Assembly: GCA_902774275.1 (NCBI GenBank)
Contig: CACYHN010000026.1
Location: 1-47,926, forward strand
Direction: 5' to 3'
Source: an uncultured Bacteroidales bacterium
Lineage (GTDB): Bacteria > Bacteroidota > Bacteroidia > Bacteroidales > Bacteroidaceae
DNA: 47,926 nucleotides
In this document: positions 22,826 to 32,137 of the stretch, in pieces
Numbering within the stretch: the stretch's first letter is position 1
Layout of the letters: every line of letters starts with the position of its first letter
Made by a program: the position numbers and the translations under genes
The notes under the pieces: model-generated
Databases searched by the model: none
What the model was told of the DNA's origin: nothing
Seen by the model: the letters and a program-made list of their open reading frames with translations, nothing else

Positions 22826-24145
22826 ATGAAACTTGCCAAAACCCTAAGTAAGGTTGTCCTTATTTCCGCATCGTTGTTATTCCTGTTTTCATGTGAAAAT
22901 AAAGAAGATGAGCCGTCACAATATGTTATTGAAGGCGTTACGCTCAATATCAGTCAGGCGGAGCTTATTCCTGGTGAGAGTGTTGTGCTGACGGCGTTGC
23001 TGCAGCCTTACAACAAGAGCGTTGATGAAGCAATCTCGTGGAGCGATGACTTGAAGGACCGTATCTTCTGGAAGACAGATAATGCTGCGGTTGCAGAGGT
23101 TGATAAAGATAAAGGTATTGTAGTGGCTAAAGGGGTGGGCTCATGCAATGTCTCTTTTGTATGCGGAACAAAATCTGCCAAGTGCAGGATCATAGTGCGC
23201 TCGTTTGATAAGGAGATTCCTTATGGATTATGGAACGTAGAGGGTACGGATGATAAGTATTACTTTACGTTTGAAAATACCGGATATCATTTTACGCCCG
23301 ATGACACCTGTTTCTTTGACTGGACCTTTGATGGTATGCGCCTTACTGTTACCAACAAGGGTTCTGAAGCAGGTCAGATTGATGAACAACTGATAATAAC
23401 GACAATAAAAGAAGGCAAGATCAAGTTCTATTATTCTGATGACAAGGATAGGAATACACATAATCTTAAGAGAGTGCCTATGGAATTCACTTATGATAAC
23501 CTGATGTTTGCAGCAACTGAAAAGCCGGGACTTGGTGACAGCCTGATTACAGTAGTAGATATGGGGCTTCCCAGTGGAACCATGTGGGCGGCATGCAATC
23601 TGGGTGCAGCAGGTCTTAATGAAGACGGTACCCGCTATGCGTGGGCAGAGACCACTACAAGGCAGTCTTATTTATTGGAAGACTACAAATGGTATGATAC
23701 CGAAAGACTCTGCATGACAAAATATGTTGATGATACTGATATCCAGCTGCTTGAGGAGGATGATCCCGTTTCAGTATGCCTGGGAGAGGAGTGGCATACT
23801 CCTACAAAGGCCGATGTACAGGAGTTGTTTGATACTTGTCATTTTATATATGCCACATATTCAGGCAAGGAAGGATTTGTTTTCATTCCCAAAAATGAGG
23901 ATTATGGTGACAGAAGGTTGTTCCTACCTTTCTCATTATCATCAGAGTATGTTGATGCCAGCAGCCTTTCATTAAGGAAATATGGTTTCTACTGGACATC
24001 AAGCCGTTCAGAAGCTGATTCGTTTGAGGCTTACTGTTTGTGTATCAATGTGAATGATGATAACGCCAAGTTGTATTCTGCAACGGGTACAACCAAACGT
24101 TTCTATGCATTGTGCATCAGACCTGTCTATGTGGAGAAAAAATAG
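22826..24145 (+). CDS. Lipoprotein with Ig-like (BIG2) and FISUMP-type domains
   Basis: A 439-residue surface lipoprotein (signal ending LLFLFSCENKEDE, Cys at about 23). Residues about 35-125 form a BIG2-like Ig domain (VTLNISQAELIPGESVVLTA ... VAKGVGSCNVSFVC). A beta-rich middle follows. From about 242 there is a FISUMP-type domain (named for Fibrobacter succinogenes paralogous proteins), with VVDMGLPSGTMWAACNLGA, RYAWAETT and the closing FYALCIRPV. Such proteins are common and variable in gut Bacteroidales and are probably exposed at the surface; ligand unknown. Confidence 0.82.
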   Translation: MKLAKTLSKVVLISASLLFLFSCENKEDEPSQYVIEGVTLNISQAELIPGESVVLTALLQPYNKSVDEAISWSDDLKDRIFWKTDNAAVAEVDKDKGIVVAKGVGSCNVSFVCGTKSAKCRIIVRSFDKEIPYGLWNVEGTDDKYYFTFENTGYHFTPDDTCFFDWTFDGMRLTVTNKGSEAGQIDEQLIITTIKEGKIKFYYSDDKDRNTHNLKRVPMEFTYDNLMFAATEKPGLGDSLITVVDMGLPSGTMWAACNLGAAGLNEDGTRYAWAETTTRQSYLLEDYKWYDTERLCMTKYVDDTDIQLLEEDDPVSVCLGEEWHTPTKADVQELFDTCHFIYATYSGKEGFVFIPKNEDYGDRRLFLPFSLSSEYVDASSLSLRKYGFYWTSSRSEADSFEAYCLCINVNDDNAKLYSATGTTKRFYALCIRPVYVEKK

Positions 24146-24155
24146 GACCTAAGGT

Positions 24156-24186
24156 TTTGTTTTATCCTGAATAGTTGCTATCTTTG
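24156..24186 (+). promoter_or_regulatory. Promoter of the tRNA-His gene
   Basis: A textbook Bacteroidetes promoter: TTTG (24156-24159), 19 bases, then TATCTTTG (24179-24186). It predicts transcription starting about 25 bases before the tRNA. Confidence 0.7.
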
Positions 24187-24214
24187 CACCGCTTTAACAG
24201 AAAAGCGGTATATG

Positions 24215-24287
24215 GTGCCCGTAGTTCAGTTGGTTAGAGCGTCAGATTGTGGTTCTGAATGTCGTGGGTTCGAGTCCCACGCTTGCA
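24215..24287 (+). tRNA. tRNA-His (GTG) lacking a matching 3' acceptor strand
   Basis: Everything up to the T stem is normal: acceptor 5' strand GTGCCCG (24215-24221), D stem GTTC/GAGC, anticodon stem TCAGA/TCTGA with anticodon GTG (24249-24251), and T arm GTGGG-TTCGAGT-CCCAC (24264-24280). The next seven bases should be CGGGCAC but are GCTTGCA, which cannot pair, and no downstream copy is seen. As written the gene cannot give a functional tRNA. The break lies exactly where the antisense reading frame of the ion-channel gene runs in. It is either a recombination remnant or an assembly error. Confidence 0.7.
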
Positions 24288-25127
24288 GTAGTTGGCGTTG
24301 AGGTCGGTCTTTTGGTTGCAGCGGGGGCATCGGCCATCCTTGCCCTTCTTTTTGGTGGTATCAATCATGGTGGCCGATACGATACCGGTGGGCACAGCTA
24401 TGATGGTGTAACCCAGGATCATGATTATTCCTGACAGGAACTTTCCGAATGCGGTTACAGGCGTTATATCACCGTAACCTACGGTGGTAAGCGTCACTAT
24501 GGCCCAGTAGATGCTGGTGGGGATATTGGTGAATCCGGAACCTGGAGTTCCGCTTTCTACTATGTACATTACGGTACCCAGAATGCACACAAGCATTACC
24601 ACGAACATGAAATAGACCAGTATTTTGTTGAGGCTGCGTCTGATACTCTCAAGCAGCAGATAACCCTCATTAAGGAACGCGAACAGCTTGAGCACCCTGA
24701 AAATGCGGAACAGACGGAAGGTACGCATCAGCGACAGATACCTGAGTGGCGGGAAGAAGATACTGAGCAACTGGGGCCACGTGGCCATAAAGTCAATAAT
24801 GCCGAAAAAACTGAGTACATACTCCCGTTTTACGCGTGAGCAATAGACTCTGAGCACGTATTCAATGGCAAACAGTATGCTCAGTACGTATTCAAGGACG
24901 ATGATGGAAGCTTTAAGGATTCCGGTACCGGTCAGTTCCATGTGAATGAGTGTCTGGAATGAAAATTCATCTACCTTAAGGACACTCTCCAAGGATGCTA
25001 TTACAATACACAGGGCAATAGCAACCATTATCACTATGTCAACGGGCTTTGAAAGCGGATCTGTTCCTTCAAACAGTATCCTGTAAAGCCTCTCCTTATC
25101 CTTAATTATATCTATCAGCTTTTTCAT
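24234..25127 (-). CDS. Voltage-gated-type potassium channel/ion transporter with disrupted C-terminus
   Basis: A 297-residue six-segment ion transport protein. Segments S1-S4 cover about 30-180, with an S4-like arginine ladder YLSLMRTFRLFRIFRVLKLF. The pore helix and selectivity filter TLTTVGYGDITP lie at about 218-229. A C-terminal zinc-ribbon starts CPRCNQKTDLNANYCK, but the expected last Cys-x-x-Cys half is missing. The final 15 residues (RGTRTHDIQNHNLTL) are encoded antisense to the tRNA-His gene. ATG 25127 is the natural start (MKKLIDIIKDKERLYRILFEG); upstream codons are repeat sequence. The filter TVGYGD indicates K+ selectivity. Confidence 0.82.
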   Translation of the reverse strand: MKKLIDIIKDKERLYRILFEGTDPLSKPVDIVIMVAIALCIVIASLESVLKVDEFSFQTLIHMELTGTGILKASIIVLEYVLSILFAIEYVLRVYCSRVKREYVLSFFGIIDFMATWPQLLSIFFPPLRYLSLMRTFRLFRIFRVLKLFAFLNEGYLLLESIRRSLNKILVYFMFVVMLVCILGTVMYIVESGTPGSGFTNIPTSIYWAIVTLTTVGYGDITPVTAFGKFLSGIIMILGYTIIAVPTGIVSATMIDTTKKKGKDGRCPRCNQKTDLNANYCKRGTRTHDIQNHNLTL

Positions 25128-25131
25128 ATTT

Positions 25132-25216
25132 TCAATTATGTCACTTCGTTCCATGATTCTTGTCGCGACTCGGGATAGAAAGTAAACTTTCTCTCCTCTC
25201 GCTGCTCCAAGAATTC
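25132..25216 (-). repeat. 85-bp dispersed repeat, copy A
   Basis: Begins TCAATTATGTCACTTCG and ends CTCCAAGAATTC on the plus strand. It contains the small palindrome AGAAAGT-AA-ACTTTCT (25177-25192) and TCGCGA. It stands directly upstream of the ion-channel start and is in the same orientation as copies C and D. Confidence 0.85.
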
Positions 25217-25244
25217 TCAATTATGTCACTTGCTCCAAGAATTC
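25217..25244 (-). repeat. 85-bp dispersed repeat, internally deleted copy B
   Basis: Only the two ends of the repeat remain (TCAATTATGTCACT joined to TGCTCCAAGAATTC, 28 bases), lying between complete copies A and C. It is best explained as an internal deletion of a tandem copy. Confidence 0.75.
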
Positions 25245-25329
25245 TCAATTATGTCACTTCGTTCCATGATTCTTGTCGCGACTCGGGATAGAAAGTAAAC
25301 TTTCTCTCCTCTCGCTACTCCAAGAATTC
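25245..25329 (-). repeat. 85-bp dispersed repeat, copy C
   Basis: Identical to copy A except for one base near the right end (GCTACTCC instead of GCTGCTCC). It abuts the stop codon (25330-25332) of the AGCS symporter gene. Confidence 0.85.
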
Positions 25330-26706
25330 TCAATTTTCAATTGTTCCCTCGTATTCCTTAAGAGCCTTGATAGCCTTCCGATATAGGAACAGGATAGGCA
25401 GTACGGTACCCCATGCCATCAGTCCTACTCCTATGTCACCCATCTGCCATACCAGGTCAGCCTCGCGGACGGCACCTATCATGACAGCTATCAGTATGAT
25501 TATCTGGAATATCAGTATGGTTATTTTCTCTTTCCTGGGACTCTTGCCTCTGAACAGATACATTATGCTTGATTCGGAGTAGAAGTAGTATGCCATGATG
25601 GTGCTGTATGAAAAGAACGCCATGGCTATGGATATGAACTTGCTTCCGAATCCCGGGAATACGGTGTCAACGGCACCCTGGGTAAAACCTGCATAGTTCA
25701 TGCCCAGTTCCGGCGCATTCTCTACCAGCATGGCGCCCGTATCGGGATCCATGATATTGTATGTGCCCGATGTGAGTATCATGATTGCAGTGCAGGTACA
25801 TACAAACAGGGTATCTACATAGACTGAGAATGATTGCGCCAGACCCTGTTGGGCCGGATAATGGACATCGGCAGCGGCCGAAACTATTGCACCGGTACCT
25901 TGTCCGGCCTCGTTTGAGAATATGCCGCGTTTGACTCCCATGGATATGGTTGAGCCTATGATGCCGCCGCACACCGGGTCAAATCCGAATGCTCCCTTGA
26001 ATATGCTGGCAAACACGGATGGGATATCATGGATATGAGTGGCTACAACTATGACAGACAGGATTATATAACCAAATGCCATGAAGGGGGTAATGATTGA
26101 TGCAACCTTGGCAATTCGTTTTACTCCTCCCATTACAACAATGCCCAGAAATGCAGTCAGCGTTATTCCCGATACCCAGGTGGGAATGGGGAAGGCATTC
26201 TGCATGGTGGTGGAGAATCCGTTTGACTGAACCATGGGCAGGCAGAATCCGCAGGCTATCACGGTTATGACAGCGAATGCCGTTCCCAGCCAACGCTTAC
26301 CCAATCCGGTCTCGATGAAACTGAAAGGACCGCCTCTGAAACCGCTGGAGTGATGGAACTTGTACATCTGCGACAGGGTTGACTCCACGAATGCTGTTGA
26401 TGCGCCAAAGAAAGCCACAACCCACATCCAGAACACAGCACCGGGACCTCCCAGCGCAATGGCTGTTGCAACGCCTACTATGTTACCTGTTCCCACTCTG
26501 CCGGAAAGGGCTATGCAGAAGGCCTCGAATGATGAGATTCCGTTGCCGCCCTTACGTTTTCCGAAAAGGGAACGGACCATAAGCCCCAACCGGCGCACTT
26601 GAACCATGCTCGTGCAGATGGAGAAATAGAGTCCTGCTGCCAGCAGTAATACTACCAGCGCGGGATTCCAGATAATCTTATTAATATACGAAACTACGTT
26701 TTCCAA
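25330..26706 (-). CDS. Sodium:alanine/glycine symporter, AGCS family
   Basis: A 458-residue inner-membrane transporter with about 11 membrane segments. It carries the AGCS signatures ALSGRVGTGNIVGVATAIALGG (key residues: GRVGTGNI, near 68-75), FFGASTAFVESTLSQMY (about 98-114) and GVKRGIFSNEAGQGTGAI (about 270-287). It couples uptake of alanine, glycine or a similar amino acid to Na+. The start codon is TTG at 26706, since no ATG occurs before the first membrane segment and family members begin MEN/MD...IWNPALV. The stop codon lies at the edge of repeat copy C and the start next to copy D, so both gene ends touch repeat sequence. Confidence 0.9.
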   Translation of the reverse strand: MENVVSYINKIIWNPALVVLLLAAGLYFSICTSMVQVRRLGLMVRSLFGKRKGGNGISSFEAFCIALSGRVGTGNIVGVATAIALGGPGAVFWMWVVAFFGASTAFVESTLSQMYKFHHSSGFRGGPFSFIETGLGKRWLGTAFAVITVIACGFCLPMVQSNGFSTTMQNAFPIPTWVSGITLTAFLGIVVMGGVKRIAKVASIITPFMAFGYIILSVIVVATHIHDIPSVFASIFKGAFGFDPVCGGIIGSTISMGVKRGIFSNEAGQGTGAIVSAAADVHYPAQQGLAQSFSVYVDTLFVCTCTAIMILTSGTYNIMDPDTGAMLVENAPELGMNYAGFTQGAVDTVFPGFGSKFISIAMAFFSYSTIMAYYFYSESSIMYLFRGKSPRKEKITILIFQIIILIAVMIGAVREADLVWQMGDIGVGLMAWGTVLPILFLYRKAIKALKEYEGTIEN

Positions 26707-26709
26707 TTC

Positions 26710-26794
26710 TCAATTATGTCACTTCGTTCCATGATTTTTGTCGCGATTCGGGATAGAAAGTAAACTTTCTCTCCTCTCACTGCTCCAAAAATTG
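26710..26794 (-). repeat. 85-bp dispersed repeat, copy D
   Basis: The fourth copy, about 93% like copies A and C and in the same orientation. It lies between the AGCS start (26706) and the GH9 stop (26806). Together with copies A-C it fills both gaps around the symporter gene. Confidence 0.85.
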
Positions 26795-26805
26795 TCAATT
26801 ATCAA

Positions 26806-28896
26806 TTATTTTAAGGGGTCTTTTGAGCCCGGCTCCCAAGTGCACCCCCCAGCCAGAATAGGATAGACCACCGACGGGAAACAGAGGCTCTGGTAAATTG
26901 TATATTCGTTATTCTGATAATTGTCAAGAATGTCAATGTAGGCACGCTCACGTGGGGTTGTGTTACGGGCAATTGCCGGGTAGCTGGGATAGTTGCGCAC
27001 GTAGTTGCCTGCGCCGAATACCAATATTCCCGGACGCGGACCCCACCCCTTCTCAATTGTGTATGCACTCTCGCGGTCATGCGGCCAGTGTACCTGGTTG
27101 AATCCCAGGGTGGTCATGTAGCACTTGCCCAGCGGGTTCAGTCCAAGGGCGTAGTCCATCATCTGGCTTACCACATCAATGTACTCCTGATTGCCGGTGA
27201 GCCTCCACATAAGAACTATGGGGAATGAGTATTGTCCCTGGGCTACGTTACTGCCCCACCAGTTCACGTTGATGGATACTCCGTTGGGGTAGGCGTTCTC
27301 TTTGAATGCAGCCATCTGGGATGCAACGGTTACGGTAAGTACATCCATGAACTTCTGTACGGTTGCCGGGTCAGTCTTGCTGGCAGGGGCAAGCAGGTAA
27401 CTGAAAAAATAGGATGTCAGCCAGCCGCGCTCGGCAAATATCTCCGATCCCTGATTATAGGTATCCTTCATTGTCATGGCGTCATAGGCATGCTCCTTTA
27501 CATACTCGTGGCAGGCCTCATCGCCGGTCATCAGGTATTTCTCCACATTGTAATACATCTGGAATGTGGCAGGCATCTGGCGGTTACGCTCGGCATAAAC
27601 CCTTTCTGATGCGCTGTGTGCAAGCTCTGCACGCTCGGCATACTCCTTGCTCTTGGCCTCGTCATAAGGTTTTATGATGCGGGCAAAATGGTAGAACAGG
27701 CCCGATGCCCAGGCCGATGTACGCGGGTCTAGCACCTCGGACCCGAACAGGTGGTCCTCAAAATCGTATGATGTGAATGGAGAGTAGCCGTTGGTCTCGG
27801 TTCCCCATGGAATCTGGCCGTCCTCCTCCTGGAAGTATTTCCAGAACATGGTGCCCCATTCAGCCTCGTCAAGGATATCGGGAATGCCGTTGCCCTTGCC
27901 CAGGATGTTGAACTGCTCATCAAACTTGTCAGGGATGTTGAACTGGTCATCAGTAAACAGCTCGGGGAATGCCTCAAAAGTGGTGAGCAGGGTGCTGGGC
28001 ACGTCCATGTGATAGGTGCGGCGGTCGGCATCGCCTGCATCGTGGTAACCGCCCCAAGCCTGGATGGTGGGCTCGTCGCCCTTTACAACCAGACTGGCCT
28101 CATTGATGCGGTAGTAGGTCTGGTAGATGGTCTCGTGGCAGCGTTTGGTGCGGTAACTGAAATCAGAGTAGGGTTCAATGATCTGAATGCCGCAACGCTG
28201 GTTGAACAGCGAACGGAAACTCACGTAAGAGAGTTTCTGTGAGAACTGTCCGCCTACACCAAAGGGATATGATGAGCCGTAACCATCAACCACAATCTTG
28301 TATGGGCCGCCCTCAGGGACCTTTGACAGGTCGATGCGATAAACATAGTCGCCCGATGAACGGTCATCGCCAATCTCCACAAGCTGGCCTGAGCAAACCT
28401 TCTTGCCAATCTTGTTTTTCTTGAACTGATATACCGTATATGAGGGCAGACCGCCTTCAATCTTCTTAACGCCGCCGTCACCCAGATAAATTGCAAAGTT
28501 TGCAAAACGCTTGGTAGACAGAGCGCTGTATGCCACCTGGTTGGTCTTTATGGCCTCACAGAACATCTCTTTGTCAGAGAACTTGAAGCTATATTTACCG
28601 TAAGGAGTATCAATGCTGTATTTCTGCCCGTTCTTGAGCGTGGGCACAGTCAGGTATATGAAATGGTCGCACTTATCGGCAGCCGCTGCGGTACGGTTTA
28701 CAGCCAGTACCTCACCGCCGTTCACTTTCCACTGTGACGCATCCGATATATCTACCTCATTAACATCAAGGGTATCACTTAAGAAATAAAGCTCAATCAC
28801 ATTGTTTGAGGCAGTGCGTATCTCCTGCAAGGTTAGTTTGGCGCTAGCGGAAACGCTCAGCAGAATTGCGCAGACAGTGGTCAGTAAGAATCTCAT
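26806..28896 (-). CDS. Glycoside hydrolase family 9 endoglucanase
   Basis: A 696-residue secreted enzyme with signal peptide (MRFLLTTVCAILLSVSASA). An N-terminal beta-domain covers about 20-110, a CelD-type Ig-like domain (KTNQVAYSALSTKRFANFAI onward) about 115-215, and the (alpha/alpha)6 GH9 catalytic domain about 222-690. Catalytic residues are the aspartates in GGYHDAGDADRR (DAGD at 286-289) and the acid Glu664 in DNYQNNEYTIYQS. The segment MTTLGFNQVHWPHDR carries the conserved His-containing subsite motif. It cleaves beta-1,4-glucans such as cellulose, lichenan or xyloglucan backbone; the exact preference is not visible. It has its own -7-like box and is near, but not clearly part of, the ffh-folD-capA operon. 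Confidence 0.9.
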   Translation of the reverse strand: MRFLLTTVCAILLSVSASAKLTLQEIRTASNNVIELYFLSDTLDVNEVDISDASQWKVNGGEVLAVNRTAAAADKCDHFIYLTVPTLKNGQKYSIDTPYGKYSFKFSDKEMFCEAIKTNQVAYSALSTKRFANFAIYLGDGGVKKIEGGLPSYTVYQFKKNKIGKKVCSGQLVEIGDDRSSGDYVYRIDLSKVPEGGPYKIVVDGYGSSYPFGVGGQFSQKLSYVSFRSLFNQRCGIQIIEPYSDFSYRTKRCHETIYQTYYRINEASLVVKGDEPTIQAWGGYHDAGDADRRTYHMDVPSTLLTTFEAFPELFTDDQFNIPDKFDEQFNILGKGNGIPDILDEAEWGTMFWKYFQEEDGQIPWGTETNGYSPFTSYDFEDHLFGSEVLDPRTSAWASGLFYHFARIIKPYDEAKSKEYAERAELAHSASERVYAERNRQMPATFQMYYNVEKYLMTGDEACHEYVKEHAYDAMTMKDTYNQGSEIFAERGWLTSYFFSYLLAPASKTDPATVQKFMDVLTVTVASQMAAFKENAYPNGVSINVNWWGSNVAQGQYSFPIVLMWRLTGNQEYIDVVSQMMDYALGLNPLGKCYMTTLGFNQVHWPHDRESAYTIEKGWGPRPGILVFGAGNYVRNYPSYPAIARNTTPRERAYIDILDNYQNNEYTIYQSLCFPSVVYPILAGGCTWEPGSKDPLK

Positions 28897-28911
28897 AAGA
28901 AATTGTTTTTG

Positions 28912-28919
28912 CGAAAATA
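28912..28919 (-). promoter_or_regulatory. -7-like promoter box for the GH9 gene
   Basis: The minus strand reads TATTTTCG, one base from TAnnTTTG, 16 bases before ATG 28896. Confidence 0.45.
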
Positions 28920-28925
28920 AAGGAT

Positions 28926-29879
28926 TTATTTGGGAATGACAACGAATTCAGGCCGTATAGTGTGGTTGGGGTGGAGGTCATAGTAGCGAAGTGTGGTTAC
29001 GGCGCCTATTTTGAGGAGGTGGAGCGTGACGGCCAGGCCGTGATCGGTGCGGGGTGCACTCATGTTTGAGATGTAGTTACCCAGGGACCATACGGTAAGA
29101 TGGCGGTCTGCGTAATACTCGTGGGGCAGGGTGCGCACGGGCTGTACCACATGGGGATGGCCTCCGATAATGTGGTGCACACCTATGCCGTAGAGCCACT
29201 CTTCAAGCTTTTTCTGCTTCCAGTCCGGCTGAGTCTTGTACTCAGTGCCCCAGTGCATGCAAGCAATGATGCAGTCAGCCTTAAGCTGTCGGGCGCGGAT
29301 GACATCGGCCTTAATCTGTGTGGTGTCAATGTAATTCACTATGCAGGGTGGTTCAACCGGGATGCCGTTAGTATCATAGGTGTAGTTGAGCAGGGCAATA
29401 CGGATGCCGCTACGTTCCAGCATATACGGGTATAGTGAGTCACGCTCAGCCTGATTGCGGTATGTACCCAGATGGCCGATGCCCAGACTGTCCAGAACAT
29501 CAAGCGTACGTACAAGCCCACGGTTACGTCGGTCCATGCAGTGGTTGTTGGCGGTCAGGAAAATGTCAAAGCCGGCATCGCTGATAGCGAGGGCGTATGC
29601 ATCGGGCGAGCAGAACTGCGGATAGCCGGAGTAGGGGGCACCGCCCAGCGTGGTCTCAAAGTTGCAGACAGCAATATCGGCTGCCTCAATCTCAGGGGTT
29701 ACCTGAGTGAAACAGCCGGTATAGTCATATGTGCCGTCTTTTTGGCGAGCGGCTTGGAGCTGGGCCTTATGCTGCATCATATCTCCGGCAAAGTATAGGG
29801 AGATACTGTCAAGGGTTTGGGCCGATGCGCCGAGCGTGCATACCAGCCATATCCCGATGAATATGGCAGACCTGGTCAC
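28926..29879 (-). CDS. CapA family (PGA_cap) metallophosphatase-like protein
   Basis: A 317-residue exported protein (signal MTRSAIFIGIWLVCTLGASAQ). It has the PGA_cap/CapA calcineurin-like fold motifs: FAGDMMQHKAQ (about 30-40), CNFETTLGG (about 72-80), LTANNHCMDR (about 107-116), CMHWGTEY (about 206-213) and IIGGHPHVVQPV (about 238-249). The family is linked to poly-gamma-glutamate capsules in Gram-positives. In Bacteroidales it is widespread without a capsule operon, and its phosphoester substrate is unknown. It starts 3 bases after folD and so is the third gene of the ffh-folD operon. Confidence 0.87.
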   Translation of the reverse strand: MTRSAIFIGIWLVCTLGASAQTLDSISLYFAGDMMQHKAQLQAARQKDGTYDYTGCFTQVTPEIEAADIAVCNFETTLGGAPYSGYPQFCSPDAYALAISDAGFDIFLTANNHCMDRRNRGLVRTLDVLDSLGIGHLGTYRNQAERDSLYPYMLERSGIRIALLNYTYDTNGIPVEPPCIVNYIDTTQIKADVIRARQLKADCIIACMHWGTEYKTQPDWKQKKLEEWLYGIGVHHIIGGHPHVVQPVRTLPHEYYADRHLTVWSLGNYISNMSAPRTDHGLAVTLHLLKIGAVTTLRYYDLHPNHTIRPEFVVIPK

Positions 29880-29882
29880 GTT

Positions 29883-30764
29883 TTACTTGTAGATGCTCTT
29901 CTGACCAGCCAGGAGGGTGTTCTTCATAAGCGAGCAGATGGTCATGGGGCCAACGCCGCCGGGAACAGGGGTTATGAAGCTGCACTTGGGAGCAACCTCA
30001 TCAAACTGAACGTCACCGCTCAGGCGGAATCCGCTCTTCTTGGTGGCATCGGGCACGCGGGTGGTGCCTACGTCGATAATCACGGCGCCCTCCTTGACCA
30101 TATCGGCCTTGACAAAGCCGGGCTGGCCCAGGGCTGCTATGATGATGTCGGCCTGGAGGCACTCCTCCTTGATGTTGGCGGTGTGGCTGTGGCAGACGGT
30201 CACGGTGCAGTCACCCGGATTGGATTTCTGCATGAGCAGGGTAGCCATGGGCTTGCCTACTATGTTGCTGCGGCCCAGTACTACGGCTTTCTTGCCGCGT
30301 GTCTCAATGTTATAGCGTTTGAGCAGTTCCATGATACCGTTGGGCGTGGCCGATATGAAGCAGGGCAGACCTATGCTCATGCGTCCCACGTTGATGGGAT
30401 GGAAACCATCCACATCCTTGCGGTAATCAATGGCCTCAATCACATGCTGCTCATTGATGTGCCTGGGCAGGGGGAGCTGGACTATGAATCCGTCCACATC
30501 AGGGTCATTATTGAGTTCTGCCACTTTAGCCAAGAGGATATCCTCTGTAATGTCACTTTCAAAACGGATAAGAGTTGACTTGAATCCGCATACCTCACAA
30601 GCCTTAACCTTGGCTGCCACGTATGTCTCAGAGCCGCCGTCATGACCTACCAGAATGGCGGCCAGATGGGGGCGTTTCTCACCTCTCTCAACCATTGCGG
30701 CCACCTGGGCTGCAATCTCCTGTTTTACCTGTTCGGCAACAGCTTTACCATCAATTAACTGCAT
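29883..30764 (-). CDS. folD: Bifunctional methylenetetrahydrofolate dehydrogenase/cyclohydrolase
   Basis: A 293-residue FolD of normal length. It interconverts 5,10-methylene-THF and 10-formyl-THF in one-carbon metabolism. Motifs present: [17 protein letters not shown] with the catalytic Lys (about 48-64), [14 protein letters not shown] (about 93-106), [13 protein letters not shown] (NADP-binding, about 165-177) and [11 protein letters not shown] (about 267-277). It starts 14 bases after ffh and is followed 3 bases later by the CapA-like gene. Confidence 0.96.
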   Translation of the reverse strand: MQLIDGKAVAEQVKQEIAAQVAAMVERGEKRPHLAAILVGHDGGSETYVAAKVKACEVCGFKSTLIRFESDITEDILLAKVAELNNDPDVDGFIVQLPLPRHINEQHVIEAIDYRKDVDGFHPINVGRMSIGLPCFISATPNGIMELLKRYNIETRGKKAVVLGRSNIVGKPMATLLMQKSNPGDCTVTVCHSHTANIKEECLQADIIIAALGQPGFVKADMVKEGAVIIDVGTTRVPDATKKSGFRLSGDVQFDEVAPKCSFITPVPGGVGPMTICSLMKNTLLAGQKSIYK

Positions 30765-30778
30765 ATGTTGAATGTATT

Positions 30779-32107
30779 TTACCTTCTCATCAATGAACCT
30801 AAGTTGGGCAGTTTCGCGCCGGCTACGTTCTTCATCATCTTGCGGGTCTGCTCAAACTGCTTGATCATACGGCTCACCTCCTGAATGGGCTGGCCGCTAC
30901 CCTTGGCAATGCGCTCGCGGCGTGACTGGCTCTTGTCAAGAAGTTCAGGGTTGGCGCGCTCCTTAGGAGTCATGGAGTGTATCATGGCCTCAATGCCCTT
31001 GAAAGCATCGTCTTTTATGTCTATATCCTTTATGGCCTTGCCCACGCCGGGAATCATGCCCATCAGGTCCTTCACGTTACCCATCTTCTTTATCTGGCCT
31101 ATCTGCTCCAGGAAGTCATTGTAGTCAAACTTACCCTTGCCCATCTTCTTCTGGAGACGTTTGGCCTGCTCGGCATCAAACTGTTCCTGGGCACGCTCCA
31201 CGAATGATACGATATCACCCATGCCCAGAATGCGGTCGGCCATACGGTCAGGATGGAATACATCAAAGGCATCCATCTTCTCACCCATACCCACAAACTT
31301 GATGGGCTTGTCAACTACGGTACGAATGGAGAGGGCGGCACCACCGCGGGTATCACCATCCAGCTTGGTCAGTATCACGCCGCTAAAGTCCAGACGCTCG
31401 TTAAACTCACGTGCGGTGTTCACGGCATCCTGACCGGTCATGGCGTCAACCACAAAGAGAATCTCATTGGGAGTAACGGCCTCCTTGATGGCAGTAATCT
31501 CCTGCATCATCATCTCATCAATGGCCAGACGGCCGGCGGTATCTATGATAACCACATCAAAGCCCTTGGCGCGGGCCTCCTTTATGGCGTTCTGAGCTAT
31601 CTCTACGGGTTTGTTGTTACCATCCTCAGTATATACCGTAACGCCAATCTGCTCACCCAGTACCTTGAGCTGGTCAATGGCTGCAGGACGGTAAACATCA
31701 CAGGCTGCCAGCAGAGGCTTCTTGGCGCGCTTGGTCTTGAGAAGGTTAGCCAGCTTGGCGCTGAAGGTAGTCTTACCTGAACCTTGCAGACCGGCCATCA
31801 GAATGATTGCGGGGTGTCCCTTTATGTCAATGTCAACGGCTTGGCCGCCCATGAGCGTGGCCAGCTCATCATGAACCACCTTCACCATCAGCTGTCCGGG
31901 ACGGACCGATGTAAGCACGTTCATGCCTAAGGCCTTCTCCTTAACGGTATCCGTGAACTGCTTGGCTACCTTGTAGTTGACATCGGCATCAAGCAGCGCC
32001 TTGCGCACGTCTTTAAGGGTTTCGGCAACATTGACCTCAGTGATCTTACCTTCACCTTTAAGTATCTTAAGAGACCTTTCAAGTCTTTCTGATAGATTTT
32101 CAAACAT
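30779..32107 (-). CDS. ffh: Signal recognition particle protein Ffh
   Basis: A 442-residue SRP54 GTPase. The N domain covers about 1-90, the G domain about 95-295 with the P-loop [14 protein letters not shown], then [10 protein letters not shown] and [14 protein letters not shown]. The methionine-rich M domain is at about 325-442 ([32 protein letters not shown]). It binds signal sequences and 4.5S RNA and delivers ribosomes to FtsY. It is the first gene of an operon with folD and capA. The -7-like TAATTTCG lies at 32138-32145. Confidence 0.97.
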   Translation of the reverse strand: MFENLSERLERSLKILKGEGKITEVNVAETLKDVRKALLDADVNYKVAKQFTDTVKEKALGMNVLTSVRPGQLMVKVVHDELATLMGGQAVDIDIKGHPAIILMAGLQGSGKTTFSAKLANLLKTKRAKKPLLAACDVYRPAAIDQLKVLGEQIGVTVYTEDGNNKPVEIAQNAIKEARAKGFDVVIIDTAGRLAIDEMMMQEITAIKEAVTPNEILFVVDAMTGQDAVNTAREFNERLDFSGVILTKLDGDTRGGAALSIRTVVDKPIKFVGMGEKMDAFDVFHPDRMADRILGMGDIVSFVERAQEQFDAEQAKRLQKKMGKGKFDYNDFLEQIGQIKKMGNVKDLMGMIPGVGKAIKDIDIKDDAFKGIEAMIHSMTPKERANPELLDKSQSRRERIAKGSGQPIQEVSRMIKQFEQTRKMMKNVAGAKLPNLGSLMRR

Positions 32108-32137
32108 ACCTGTAATATGGCTTTTTGTTTCAAGCCG

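Noticed and set aside
25128-25220. N-terminal extension of the ion channel and a possible peptide encoded by the 85-bp repeat
   Set aside because: The extension is translated repeat; the channel family begins at ATG 25127, and the open frame in the repeat has no start context of its own.
25132-25329. CRISPR-like array
   Set aside because: The repeats are 85 bp, few and without regular unique spacers, and no cas genes are present.
29817-30578. Open frame of 253 codons on the plus strand across folD and the CapA start
   Set aside because: It is antisense to folD, whose motifs are all present, and has no recognisable features.
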